From Oscillospiraceae bacterium (GTDB lineage Bacteria > Bacillota > Clostridia > Oscillospirales > Oscillospiraceae), in contig JAFXCL010000023.1 of assembly GCA_017521485.1 (NCBI GenBank), forward strand, positions 1-34,223: 34,223 bases of DNA, given 5' to 3'. How positions within the stretch are numbered: the first letter of the stretch is position 1; each line of letters starts with the position of its first letter. Below the pieces are notes generated by a model that did no database searches, had not been told where the DNA came from, and worked only from the letters and a program-made list of their open reading frames with translations. Shown here one piece after another: positions 16,260 through 24,999 of this stretch. Position numbers and translations under genes: made by a program.

Positions 16260-17759
16260 ATGGGCAAACAATCATCGGGAAAAAAAGTAATATTAAATGC
16301 AGTGATCTATTCGTGCAGTGGATTGCTCTTAAAATGTGTTAGCTTTTTTTTACTGCCGTTATATACGATCTATCTGACAACAGAAGATTACGGTATTACC
16401 AGTATTGTTGGCACGTTTAATGGGACAATGTGCTATGTTGTGTCTTTTTCGTTGTTCTCTGCAGTTACACGCTTTTATGTCGAGCTAAAAGAGGACCCAG
16501 AAAAACTAAAGCGTTTCTATGGAACAATTTGTACATTTGTATTTTTATCTGGTTTAACATTTGGCGGACTTTTTACAATATTTAGAGGAGCTTTATCCAA
16601 ATATGTTTTTTCTGGGCTTGATTTTTATCCAGTTATCTTAATTTGTATTATTTCACTTATTTTTAATTGTGAGTATACAATTTATGATATGATATTGAAA
16701 AGTCAGCAAAAGGCAATGAAAAGCTCGATTATAAGCATTGTGTTTTTCTTTATATCTTTAGCACTGAACATTCTTTTTATTGTTGTGCTTCAAATGGGCG
16801 CAACAGGTTCTCTTTTGGCAACACTTATAAGCTATGTGTTATATACAGCTTATTTTTTGACAGAGATGAGCTTACAGAAAACGATTCACTTCTGTATAGA
16901 TTGGGGCCTTTTGAAGGACGCGTTGAAATACTCTATACCGATTATGCCACACAACCTGTCTACCCATTTGGCACTGCTGATTTCGAAAATTATGATTGGA
17001 GGAACAGCCTCATTATCGGGCTTGGGTGTTTATACAGTGGCAGCGCAGTTTGGTAATGTGGCAGATACAATCCAGGGATATGTATCTAGAGCGTATAGCC
17101 CTTGGCTGTTTGAAAACTTACATGATCGAGAAGGTTATTACAAAGCAAGAATTCGAAAAATTACAAATTTAATGAGTTCAGTTGTGGGACTCTTCATGCT
17201 GGGAATAGCGTTGTTTGCGCAGGATTATATAGTGTTGTTTGTGGATGCTGCATACATAGATGCGTGGAGATATGTACCACTGATTGTAATAAACTATATT
17301 ATTAAAATAGCTTATTATTTCTATGTACAGATCCTGTTTTACTATAAAAAGGCGTCTAAAATGCTCTTTATAGCAACGGTGTCAGGCAGTTTAATTAATA
17401 TTGTTCTTTCGTATTTTATGATTCCCGCATGGGGAGTCTATGGATCTATTATAGCGGATTGGATTGCGATGATTATCCGAGTGGGAATTGTGATCGGTGT
17501 TAGTAAGATGTTTGAAGATGTGGGATTAAGAGTATGGGATACTGTTAAAAATATGCTATTTATCGGCGTGTTTGTCCTGGGCGGTATGGTATTTTCCTAT
17601 TTAAAATTCGGAAACACATTTTCTATTGGTAACTTTGTTTATAAGATTGTTGTCGTACTGGTATATGTAGCAGTGCTGTTTGCCCGTTACCACAAAGAAC
17701 TGTTAGAGTATATACGCGGTATCAAGAAAGGCAGAAGCAGGAAGGAACAGCTGCAATGA
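16260..17759 (+). CDS. wzx: Wzx-type flippase (polysaccharide exporter, MATE/MOP fold)
   Basis: This 499-residue polytopic protein has 12-14 predicted membrane helices. It opens with VIYSCSGLLLKCVSFFLLPL and LTTEDYGITSIVGTFNG, the pattern of the polysaccharide-synthesis flippases. Family members move undecaprenyl-diphosphate-linked repeat units to the outer leaflet. AGGAG nine bases upstream supports the ATG. The last four bases overlap the next gene (ATGA), implying translational coupling. This is the most AT-rich gene of the locus, as often found for wzx genes in exchanged capsule clusters. Confidence 0.9.
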   Translation: MGKQSSGKKVILNAVIYSCSGLLLKCVSFFLLPLYTIYLTTEDYGITSIVGTFNGTMCYVVSFSLFSAVTRFYVELKEDPEKLKRFYGTICTFVFLSGLTFGGLFTIFRGALSKYVFSGLDFYPVILICIISLIFNCEYTIYDMILKSQQKAMKSSIISIVFFFISLALNILFIVVLQMGATGSLLATLISYVLYTAYFLTEMSLQKTIHFCIDWGLLKDALKYSIPIMPHNLSTHLALLISKIMIGGTASLSGLGVYTVAAQFGNVADTIQGYVSRAYSPWLFENLHDREGYYKARIRKITNLMSSVVGLFMLGIALFAQDYIVLFVDAAYIDAWRYVPLIVINYIIKIAYYFYVQILFYYKKASKMLFIATVSGSLINIVLSYFMIPAWGVYGSIIADWIAMIIRVGIVIGVSKMFEDVGLRVWDTVKNMLFIGVFVLGGMVFSYLKFGNTFSIGNFVYKIVVVLVYVAVLFARYHKELLEYIRGIKKGRSRKEQLQ

Positions 17760-18907
17760 AACACTGGAAAGAACGGATTATTCGTGCGTATTTTCATATT
17801 GTTCGAATGGTGCTGGGTATAAATAAGAAAAAGGTTGTGTTTATCAGTTTCGGAGGAAAGTCATATTCGGACAACCCGAGAGCCATTTCTGAGGCATTAG
17901 CCACGGAAAAAACGGAAGCGGAAATCGTTTGGTTATTCATAAATCCCACAGATAAAAAATGCATCGTTTCAGATGGGATTCGTTGTGTGGATGTCAGTCG
18001 GCCGTGGAGAGTTCGCAAAGAGATCGCAACCGCTTCTGTGTATGTAAATAACTTTGCACTTTCCAATTTACCTAAAAGCAATAAACAACTTTTTATCCAG
18101 ACTTGGCATGGGGATAAGGCATTTAAGAAAGTGCTGCATGATGAGCAAGGGTGGCCACCGGATAAGGTGCTTGGTGAGCAGATTCCGGGAATGTGTGATT
18201 ATGCAATTGCGGGATCTGATTACGGTGAGCGCCAATACCGTTCCGCATTCTTATACAAAGGCAATGTGCTAAAGTGTGGAATGCCCCGAAACGACCGGCT
18301 GATATTGCAGGATGAGCAAGAAAAAGAGCGGATTCGAAAGAAACTGAACTGCTCTCAGGAAACACAACTTTTGCTGTATGCACCTACATTACGCAGAGAA
18401 GAAGCGCAAAAGAAAGTGGCGTTGGAAATTAAGCAGCTTGATATAACCAAAACACTTACTATGTTGGAAGAGCGAGATCACTGCAAGTGGATCTGCTTAA
18501 TGCGCGCCCATCCTAAGATGGTTGGACTAAGTTACCAAGGGGAAGATGAGCGGATTGTGGATGTTTCTGAATATGAAGATATGGGAGATCTGCTGCTGAT
18601 CTCAGATATGCTGATTACAGACTATTCTTCCTGCGCCGGTGATTTTGCCTTAACTGGGCGGCCTGTTGTGTTATTTCATGCAGATCGGCAGGAGTATCTG
18701 AAAGATAGAAGTTTCTACTTTGATATGGATGAAAGTCCGTATTATATCGCAGAATCCCAGGAGGAGTTGGAAGCAATTCTGTCAGGTTTGACACAAGAAA
18801 AAGCAAAGCAAAATTGCAAAGAGATTCTAAAGTTTTACGGTGATTGCGAAACTGGTCATGCGTCGGAAACGGTTGCAAAAATCATTAAGGACTGGATTGA
18901 ACGATAA
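17756..18907 (+). CDS. CDP-glycerol glycerophosphotransferase-family protein (TagB/TagF-like)
   Basis: The 383-residue protein matches the Glyphos_transf GT-B family. Visible blocks are FIQTWHGDKAFKK (conserved His), AGSDYGERQYRSAF, CGMPRNDRL, LLYAPTLRREE, CLMRAHPKM and ISDMLITDYSSCAGDFALTG. Relatives transfer a polyol phosphate from a CDP-polyol to wall teichoic acid or to capsule. The start overlaps the wzx stop. The next gene encodes a cytidylyltransferase fusion that could supply its donor, so the two probably form a polyol-phosphate decoration or linkage module. It could act on the nascent lipid-linked unit. The polyol (glycerol, ribitol or other) is not identifiable. Confidence 0.9.
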   Translation: MKHWKERIIRAYFHIVRMVLGINKKKVVFISFGGKSYSDNPRAISEALATEKTEAEIVWLFINPTDKKCIVSDGIRCVDVSRPWRVRKEIATASVYVNNFALSNLPKSNKQLFIQTWHGDKAFKKVLHDEQGWPPDKVLGEQIPGMCDYAIAGSDYGERQYRSAFLYKGNVLKCGMPRNDRLILQDEQEKERIRKKLNCSQETQLLLYAPTLRREEAQKKVALEIKQLDITKTLTMLEERDHCKWICLMRAHPKMVGLSYQGEDERIVDVSEYEDMGDLLLISDMLITDYSSCAGDFALTGRPVVLFHADRQEYLKDRSFYFDMDESPYYIAESQEELEAILSGLTQEKAKQNCKEILKFYGDCETGHASETVAKIIKDWIER

Positions 18908-18922
18908 GAAAGCAGGGGTAAT

Positions 18923-20080
18923 ATGAGCAAAGCGCTGGTAGTAGGCGGAAATAGCGGAATTGGTCTGGCAATGGTTATGAAGTTGCTGGACAAGGGCTAC
19001 GAACATATTTATATTGCCGGCAAGGATGCACCAAGAGCAGAGGATGTGGGCTTGCATTGGGAGCGGTTTCAGCAGAAGACAAGCTTTCGCCGTGTGGATC
19101 TGGTGCAGGAAAACTATTCGTATTTTGACACTGTGACGGATATTGACACGCTGGTGATCACCGCCGGTTTTGGTCGGGTCGCACCTTTTGAAGAACTGAC
19201 AGAGCCGGAAGTAACCAACCTGATCAAATGCAATCAGCTTGGTGCAATTCGGGTGATACAAAAGTACTATAAAAAGATCCGAAGCAGCCAGCCGTTTTAT
19301 TGCGCAGTGATGGGCAGTATTGCAGGACATATTGCGTCCCCCCTGTTTTCTGTTTACGGAGCATCGAAAGCTGGTCTTTGTGCCTTTATTGAGAATATAA
19401 ATGCTGAGCTAAATGCACAGGGCTATGAAAACCGCATTTTGGATGTTTCTCCCGGATCTCTAAAAGGAACAAACTTCAACGGAACCGGAAATGACCTGTC
19501 TTTGACAATGGATGTGGCAGGGGAAATTCTGGAGAATATGTTTGCAAGAAAGGCACTGTATATTCCCCAGTATGATGAGGTTTATCGGGATGTTTTGAAT
19601 CGTTATCATACCGATCCGGTGAAGTACGGCAAGGAAAGCTACGAGTATAAGCAAAACAGCGGGAGGATGTCTGAAAAGCCCCAAGTGGTTGTAGGCTATC
19701 TCAGTGGAACCTTTGATCTGTTCCACATTGGACACTTAAATCTTCTCCGCAGAGCCAAGGAACAGTGTGATTATCTGATCGTAGGCGTACATAAAAGCGG
19801 CGCGTGGAAGGGAAAGGAGACCTTCATTCCCTTTGAAGAGCGGTTGGAGATTGTGGGAAGTATCGGTTATGTAGACCGTGCGATCGAATCCTTTACGGAG
19901 GATTCCGATGCCTATGATGCATTGCATTATGACAAACTGTTTGTGGGGAGCGATTACAAGGGAACAGAACGGTTCGCCCGCTACGAAGCATATTTTGCGG
20001 ACAAAGGTGTGGAAATCGTCTATTTCCCCTACACAAAGGGAACAAGCAGTACGCAATTGCGTGAGGCACTGAAAAAATAA
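18923..20080 (+). CDS. Bifunctional SDR oxidoreductase / TagD-like cytidylyltransferase (CDP-polyol synthesis)
   Basis: This 385-residue fusion has two domains. Residues 1 to about 215 are a short-chain dehydrogenase with GGNSGIG (8-14), TAGFG and a correctly spaced S132-Y145-K149 triad. Residues about 252-385 are a glycerol-3-phosphate cytidylyltransferase-type domain with GYLSGTFDLFHIGHLNLL (HIGH at 268-271) and GTSSTQLREALKK. A charged linker joins them. The natural reading is that the first domain reduces a sugar phosphate or ketone to a polyol phosphate and the second makes the CDP-polyol used by the preceding transferase. Haemophilus Bcs1-type enzymes make CDP-ribitol with a cytidylyltransferase-SDR order; here the order is reversed and the cytidylyltransferase is of the small TagD type. 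Confidence 0.88.
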   Translation: MSKALVVGGNSGIGLAMVMKLLDKGYEHIYIAGKDAPRAEDVGLHWERFQQKTSFRRVDLVQENYSYFDTVTDIDTLVITAGFGRVAPFEELTEPEVTNLIKCNQLGAIRVIQKYYKKIRSSQPFYCAVMGSIAGHIASPLFSVYGASKAGLCAFIENINAELNAQGYENRILDVSPGSLKGTNFNGTGNDLSLTMDVAGEILENMFARKALYIPQYDEVYRDVLNRYHTDPVKYGKESYEYKQNSGRMSEKPQVVVGYLSGTFDLFHIGHLNLLRRAKEQCDYLIVGVHKSGAWKGKETFIPFEERLEIVGSIGYVDRAIESFTEDSDAYDALHYDKLFVGSDYKGTERFARYEAYFADKGVEIVYFPYTKGTSSTQLREALKK

Positions 20081-20133
20081 AAAATTCTCAAAACATTTTT
20101 AAAGAAAGATATCGTGAAAAAGGAGGGACTTTT

Positions 20134-21174
20134 GTGGAAGGCATAAAAAAGTTGACGTTAGTCAATCCAGACGATACTAAAATGATAAAAAATGATAAGC
20201 CGAGAATGGATTGGCTGGATGCATTGCGGGCACTTGCTATGCTTTTTGTGATATATGGGCACACATATAAACAAAGTGAATTCTTTTTGTTTACCAGCCC
20301 TGTAAAAGTCCCTATGTTTTTTGCGATAACAGGATATTTGCTGTATGGTAAAACTGAAGATATCAAAACCTTTCTAAACCGGATCCTTCACAAGATCGTA
20401 ATACCGTGGCTTATATTATCCTTAGGTTTTGGACTGCGGTTCATTCTAACACAGGGATTTGCGTATTATGCAAACCTCGCAGTGGAAACACTGATTGGAA
20501 AGCAGTCTTGGTTTATGGTTTGCTTAATCATAGCGCAGACTCTCTTTTATTTCTTACAAAAAATATTTGGCTCCGGATGGAAGTTAGGCATAGCTGTTTT
20601 GCTGATTACTGCAGGAGGACTGACACTAAGTGCTTTTGGAGTGGGAGATCTGTTTCAGTTCAGGACAGCACTAATTTGTCAGTTTTATCTATTAATCGGT
20701 TACTGGCTTAAAAAGTATGAAAGTAAGCTTCAAGGCTTAAAGGTATGGATGTGCCTGGGATGGCTAGGTGTATATCTGGCATTGGTGATTGCAAGTGTGT
20801 TCTTATTCCCGAAACGCACACTTGATATCCATATGGATGAGTATTACAACATTCCTTATTGTTTTCTTTTGATTACAGTAGGATGTAGTGCGCTGTTTGT
20901 TTGTGCGCAGCGGATAAAAAAGTTCCCCAGATGGCTTTGCGCCATTGGGCGAAATACATTGGTTTACTATGAGCACGATATTTTTTGGAGAGGAATGGCA
21001 GGAAGAGTATTCTCTTTGCTGGCAATCTCTATACCGGCCACTTGGTATGGCGGGTTGATTTGGCTGATTATCAGCTGTGTTGGATGTGGATTTGAGGCAT
21101 ATATTTTGAATAGATTTTTCCCGGAAGCTAACGGAAAAAAACGCAAGAAGAAAGTTGTACAGACAGGTGCATAA
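20134..21174 (+). CDS. Acyltransferase-3 family membrane protein (O-acetylation type)
   Basis: The 346-residue protein has about ten membrane helices and the family-opening motif MDWLDALRALAMLFVIYGHT, whose His is the presumed acyl-transfer residue, followed by KVPMFFAITGYLLYG. Family 3 acyltransferases (OafA/WecH-like) move acetyl or other acyl groups from the cytosol onto glycans across the membrane. The start is GTG at 20134, seven bases after AGGAGG. In this locus it most likely O-acetylates the polysaccharide. It is not a soluble PglD-type N-acetyltransferase and so does not fill that gap. Confidence 0.85.
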   Translation: MEGIKKLTLVNPDDTKMIKNDKPRMDWLDALRALAMLFVIYGHTYKQSEFFLFTSPVKVPMFFAITGYLLYGKTEDIKTFLNRILHKIVIPWLILSLGFGLRFILTQGFAYYANLAVETLIGKQSWFMVCLIIAQTLFYFLQKIFGSGWKLGIAVLLITAGGLTLSAFGVGDLFQFRTALICQFYLLIGYWLKKYESKLQGLKVWMCLGWLGVYLALVIASVFLFPKRTLDIHMDEYYNIPYCFLLITVGCSALFVCAQRIKKFPRWLCAIGRNTLVYYEHDIFWRGMAGRVFSLLAISIPATWYGGLIWLIISCVGCGFEAYILNRFFPEANGKKRKKKVVQTGA

Positions 21175-21214
21175 ATGATTTTATCCTGTGTGGTGCAATG
21201 TCGTTGGAGGCTAT

Positions 21215-22390
21215 ATGAACTGTACTGAAATTTATGAATCCATATATAAGAAGCCGCCGGCGGATGTGGCGTTTTGTCCCTATCGGGTGTGCCCGGTGGG
21301 TGCCCATGTGGATCACAACCAGGGAAAAATTACCGGCTTAGCGCTGGATAAAGGCATCCACATTGCATACAGCCCTAAGATGAATGGCGTTGTGGAGCTG
21401 GTTTCCCTGCAATTTTCCAAGCGTGCCCAGTGGCATGTGGCGGCTGTGCCGGAGGTAAAGGAAAACGACTGGGCAGACCAGCTTCGGGGTGCAACACTGA
21501 TGCTCGCCCAGAAATATCGCCTGACAGTGGGTCTGTGTGGCGTGGTAGAAGGTAGTTTGCCCATTGGCGGACTTTCTTCTTCTGCGGCGGTCATTCTTGC
21601 CTTTTTGTGCGCACTGTGCAAGGTTAACGGGCTGAACCTTTCTGATCAGGAGCTGATCCTGACAGCACAGGCTGCGGAAAACAAATATGTGGGTGTCTCC
21701 TGCGGTCTGCTGGACCAGTGCTGTGAGGTCTATTCCAAAAAAGACCACCTTTTGTATCTGGACACAAAGGATTGCAGCTATGAACGGATCCCTACTCCCG
21801 CCAACATGAAGCCCTATAAGATCGCCATTTTCTTCTCTGGCTTGGAGCGGAGCCTTGCCAGTTCCAAGTACAATCTGCGGGTGGATGAGTGCCGCAGCGC
21901 AGCTTATTCCATGTTGGCGTTTGCGGGTATGGAATATGGAAAGATCGCAGATACCAATCTGCGGGATGTCCCTTATGAAATCTACTTGCAATATAAGGAC
22001 CGTTTGCCCGATCCCTTTGCCAAGCGGGCAGAGCATTATTTTCAGGAAATGCAGCGGGTCGAGAAAAGTGTGGAAGCCTGGCGGCGGGGCGACATTGAAG
22101 AGTTTGGCAAGCTGTCCTTTGAAAGCGGCCACAGTTCTATTTATAATTATGAAGCCGGCTCTCCGGAATTAAAAGCGCTGTATGAAATTATGGTGCACAC
22201 CGATGGCATTTATGGCGGACGGTTCTCCGGTGCGGGCTTCAAAGGCTGCTGTATGGCACTGATAGATCCGGCTTATGAAGAACCAATCGCAGAAACAGTC
22301 AAGCGGGAGTACTTAAAGAAATTCGCCGATCTGACTGATAAATTCTCCGTACATATCTGCCAAAGCGCCGATGGAGTGGGAAGCTTATGA
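21215..22390 (+). CDS. Galactokinase-family (GHMP) sugar-1-kinase, galacturonokinase-like motif
   Basis: The 391-residue protein has the galactokinase-type signatures YRVCPVGAHVDHNQG (residues 23-37), the GHMP ATP loop PIGGLSSSAAV (116-126), GLLDQC with the catalytic Asp D167, and GAGFKGCCMAL near the C terminus. Galactokinases read GEHTDY at the first motif; here it is GAHVDH, with Ala for Glu. As I recall, plant galacturonic acid kinase carries the same substitution (CPLGAHIDH). The start is ATG 21215, four bases after GGAGG; an in-frame GTG 27 bases upstream has no site. The stop overlaps the nucleotidyltransferase gene, so the two form a salvage pair: sugar to sugar-1-phosphate to NDP-sugar. 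Confidence 0.85.
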   Translation: MNCTEIYESIYKKPPADVAFCPYRVCPVGAHVDHNQGKITGLALDKGIHIAYSPKMNGVVELVSLQFSKRAQWHVAAVPEVKENDWADQLRGATLMLAQKYRLTVGLCGVVEGSLPIGGLSSSAAVILAFLCALCKVNGLNLSDQELILTAQAAENKYVGVSCGLLDQCCEVYSKKDHLLYLDTKDCSYERIPTPANMKPYKIAIFFSGLERSLASSKYNLRVDECRSAAYSMLAFAGMEYGKIADTNLRDVPYEIYLQYKDRLPDPFAKRAEHYFQEMQRVEKSVEAWRRGDIEEFGKLSFESGHSSIYNYEAGSPELKALYEIMVHTDGIYGGRFSGAGFKGCCMALIDPAYEEPIAETVKREYLKKFADLTDKFSVHICQSADGVGSL

Positions 22391-23121
22391 AATGTTTGAT
22401 TTTAGCGGCGGGATATGCTACCCGGCTGTATCCCTTAACAGAAAATTTCCCCAAGCCCTTACTTAAGGTGCAGGAGAAAACGATCCTAGACTGGCTGGTG
22501 GACGATCTGGATACTGCCGGATTGATCGATGAATATGTGGTGATCTCCAACCACCGGTTTGCCCACCATTTTGCCCACTGGGCAAAGACCAAACCCCAAA
22601 AGATTACCGTAGTAGATGACGGAACAAGTACCAACGAGACCCGTTTGGGTGCGGTGAAGGACATCCAGTTTGCCATCGAGAGCCAAAAGCTGGATGACGA
22701 TATGATCGTCATCGCAGGCGACAATGTGCTGTCCTTCAGCCTGACAAAATTTGTCCGTTACGCAAAGGAAAAGAATACGCCCTGTATTATGCGCTATTAC
22801 GAGGTAGATCCCAAGAAGCTGTCCAAAAGCGGTGTGGTGGAGATCGATGAAAATGACCGGGTGCTGTGTATGGAGGAAAAGCCTGCTAAGCCTCGATCCA
22901 ACTGGTGCTGCCCGCCTTTCTATTACTACACGAAGGAAGCAGCCAAAATGGTATCAACCGGCATCGACTCCGGCTGCGGTACAGATGCCCCCGGCAGCTT
23001 TATTGCCTGGCTTTGCAAGAAGTTACCTGTCCACGCAATGGAGATGCCCGGCAGACGCTATGATATTGGAAATATTCAGAGCTATGAGCAAGTCCAAAAG
23101 GAATATCAAGGAATCAAATAA
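22387..23121 (+). CDS. Sugar-1-phosphate nucleotidyltransferase
   Basis: This 244-residue single-domain NTP transferase has LAAGYATRLYPLTENFPKPL at the N terminus (activating Arg13 and Lys23), IAGDNVLS with the metal-binding Asp, and VCMEEKP-like CMEEKPAKP before a short C-terminal part. It lacks the left-handed helix domain of GlmU and the extra domain of RmlA. It is closest in layout to the compact MurU/HddC/GMPP-type enzymes. The start codon overlaps the kinase stop (ATGA), so the pair is translationally coupled and the kinase product is the probable substrate. Nucleotide and sugar are not determinable. It is the last gene before the locus terminator. Confidence 0.88.
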   Translation: MKCLILAAGYATRLYPLTENFPKPLLKVQEKTILDWLVDDLDTAGLIDEYVVISNHRFAHHFAHWAKTKPQKITVVDDGTSTNETRLGAVKDIQFAIESQKLDDDMIVIAGDNVLSFSLTKFVRYAKEKNTPCIMRYYEVDPKKLSKSGVVEIDENDRVLCMEEKPAKPRSNWCCPPFYYYTKEAAKMVSTGIDSGCGTDAPGSFIAWLCKKLPVHAMEMPGRRYDIGNIQSYEQVQKEYQGIK

Positions 23122-23122
23122 G

Positions 23123-23156
23123 AAAACAGCCTGACGGCTTGCCGTCAGGCTGTTTT
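23123..23156. terminator. Perfect bidirectional terminator between capsule locus and thrS
   Basis: A perfect 16-bp stem (23123-23138 with 23141-23156) is flanked by AAAA on one side and TTTT on the other. It can therefore stop the capsule transcript on the plus strand and thrS on the minus strand. It lies between the two convergent stop codons. Confidence 0.9.
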
Positions 23157-23166
23157 AATCGTTCGA

Positions 23167-24963
23167 TTATACTTCCTTGCTCTTAGATGCGATTTGCATC
23201 AGGCACTTTGCGGTGAATTCGTCGGGGGTCATAGCGCCCAGATCGTCGCCCTTGCGGGTACGGACGGAAACGGTTCCGTTTTCCATATCCCGGTCGCCGA
23301 CCACCAGCATATAGGGAACCTTCTGCAGCTGCGCCTCACGGATCTTGTAGCCCAGCTTCTCAGAACGGTAGTCACCCTCAGCGCCGATACCCATATTTTT
23401 CAGATCTTCCACCAGACCCTTGCAGTAATCGTGGGCCCGGTCGGTAATGGGCATTACCCGAACCTGCTCCGGCATCATCCACAGAGGCAGTGCGCCGGCA
23501 TAACGCTCAATGAGGTAAGCCAGAGTCCGCTCGTAGCAGCCAAGGGAAGTGCGGTGGATAATATAGGGAGTCTTTTTCTGACCGTCTGCATCCACATATT
23601 CCATACCGAACTTCTGTGCCAGCAGCATATCGATCTGGATGGTAACAATGGTGTCTTCCTTGCCGAACACATTCTTATACTGAATGTCCAGCTTCGGGCC
23701 GTAGAAAGCGGCTTCATCAATGCCCACTTCGTATTCCACACCCAGATTGTCCAGAATTTCACCCATGACCCGCTGGGCTTCTTCCCACTGCTGGGCAGTA
23801 CCCTCGTACTTAATACCGGCACGGGCCGGATCCCACTGGGAGAAACGGAAGGTGCAGTTTTCCAGCATACCCACAGTGTCCAGAACATACTTTGCAAGCT
23901 CCAGACAGCCGCGGAACTCTTCCTCCAGCTGATCGGGGCGGAGCACCAGGTGACCCTCGGAAATGGTGAACTGACGCACACGGATCAGACCGTGCATCTC
24001 ACCGGAATCCTCATTGCGGAATAATGTGGAAGTCTCGCCTAAGCGCATAGGCAGATCCCGATAGGAACGGGCACGGTTCAGATAGACCTGATACTGGAAA
24101 GGACAGGTCATAGGACGCAGTGCAAAGCACTCCTTCTCCTCATCGTCCGGATCGCCCATAATGAACATACCGTCCCGGTAGTGATCCCAGTGACCGGAGA
24201 TCTTGTAAAGATCCCGCTTTGCCATCAGGGGAGTTTTGGTAAGCAGGTAGCCACGCTTTTGCTCCTCGTCCTCGATCCAGCGCTGGAGCTTCTGGATCAC
24301 TCTTGCGCCCTTAGGCAGCAGGATGGGCAGACCCTGACCGATCTCCTCTACAGTTGTGAAGAATTCCAGCTCACGGCCCAGCTTGTTGTGATCCCGCTTC
24401 AGAGCCTCAGCCTGTGCTTCCAGATACTGATCCAGCTCGTCTTTACTGGGGAAAGCAATGCCGTAAATACGCTGCAGCATTTTCCGATTGCTGTCGCCAC
24501 GCCAGTAAGCGCCGCAGGACTTTGTCAGCTTAAAACCGTTGTGCTTCACACGACCGGTGTGGTCCAGGTGCGGACCGGCACACAGGTCGGTAAATTCCCC
24601 CTGGGTGTAGAAAGAGATGACTGCATCCTCGGGAAGATCTTCGATCAGCTCTACCTTATAGGGCTCATTGAGGGATTCCATGTAGGCAATCGCTTCTGCC
24701 CGGGGCTTTTCGCTGCGCTCCAAGCGGATGCGCTCCTTGCAGATCTTCTTCATTTCGCCTTCGATCTTCTCTAAGTGCTCAGGGGTGAAGGAGAAGGGGG
24801 CGTCAAAGTCGTAGTACCAGCCCTCGTCGATAGCAGGACCGATCGCAAGCTGCACCTCGGGCCACAGACGCTTGACTGCCTGCGCCATAATATGGGAGCA
24901 GGTATGCCAGAAGGTTTTCCGGTACTCGGGGTTTTCGAATGTGTACAGGTTTTCGTTTTCCAT
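23167..24963 (-). CDS. thrS: Threonine-tRNA ligase lacking the N-terminal TGS domain
   Basis: The 598-residue protein charges tRNA-Thr. The editing domain is present (HTCSHIMAQAV with H20 and H24, and DLCAGPHLDH). The catalytic core has ALRPMTCPFQYQVYLNRARS, GETSTLFRNEDSGEMHGLIR and HRTSLGCYERT, with a C-terminal anticodon-binding domain. It lacks roughly 55 N-terminal residues (the TGS domain) relative to E. coli ThrRS. The motif usually written FTQDDAHIF reads FTISEGHLV here, so it belongs to a divergent ThrRS branch. The ATG at 24963 is chosen because AAGGAGG lies just upstream and because the longer open frame (to 25227) runs through the T-box leader. Confidence 0.95.
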   Translation of the reverse strand: MENENLYTFENPEYRKTFWHTCSHIMAQAVKRLWPEVQLAIGPAIDEGWYYDFDAPFSFTPEHLEKIEGEMKKICKERIRLERSEKPRAEAIAYMESLNEPYKVELIEDLPEDAVISFYTQGEFTDLCAGPHLDHTGRVKHNGFKLTKSCGAYWRGDSNRKMLQRIYGIAFPSKDELDQYLEAQAEALKRDHNKLGRELEFFTTVEEIGQGLPILLPKGARVIQKLQRWIEDEEQKRGYLLTKTPLMAKRDLYKISGHWDHYRDGMFIMGDPDDEEKECFALRPMTCPFQYQVYLNRARSYRDLPMRLGETSTLFRNEDSGEMHGLIRVRQFTISEGHLVLRPDQLEEEFRGCLELAKYVLDTVGMLENCTFRFSQWDPARAGIKYEGTAQQWEEAQRVMGEILDNLGVEYEVGIDEAAFYGPKLDIQYKNVFGKEDTIVTIQIDMLLAQKFGMEYVDADGQKKTPYIIHRTSLGCYERTLAYLIERYAGALPLWMMPEQVRVMPITDRAHDYCKGLVEDLKNMGIGAEGDYRSEKLGYKIREAQLQKVPYMLVVGDRDMENGTVSVRTRKGDDLGAMTPDEFTAKCLMQIASKSKEV

Positions 24964-24999
24964 TTTCGTTTTCCTCCTTGTCTGTTGGGAGAAAGGCAT

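Noticed and set aside
19662-19680. Separate start for the cytidylyltransferase domain inside the SDR fusion
   Set aside because: GGGAGG directly touches the internal ATG, leaving no spacing, and the frame is continuous across the linker.
20134-21174. Acyltransferase as the missing PglD N-acetyltransferase
   Set aside because: It is a polytopic acyltransferase-3 protein; PglD is a soluble left-handed beta-helix enzyme with hexapeptide repeats.
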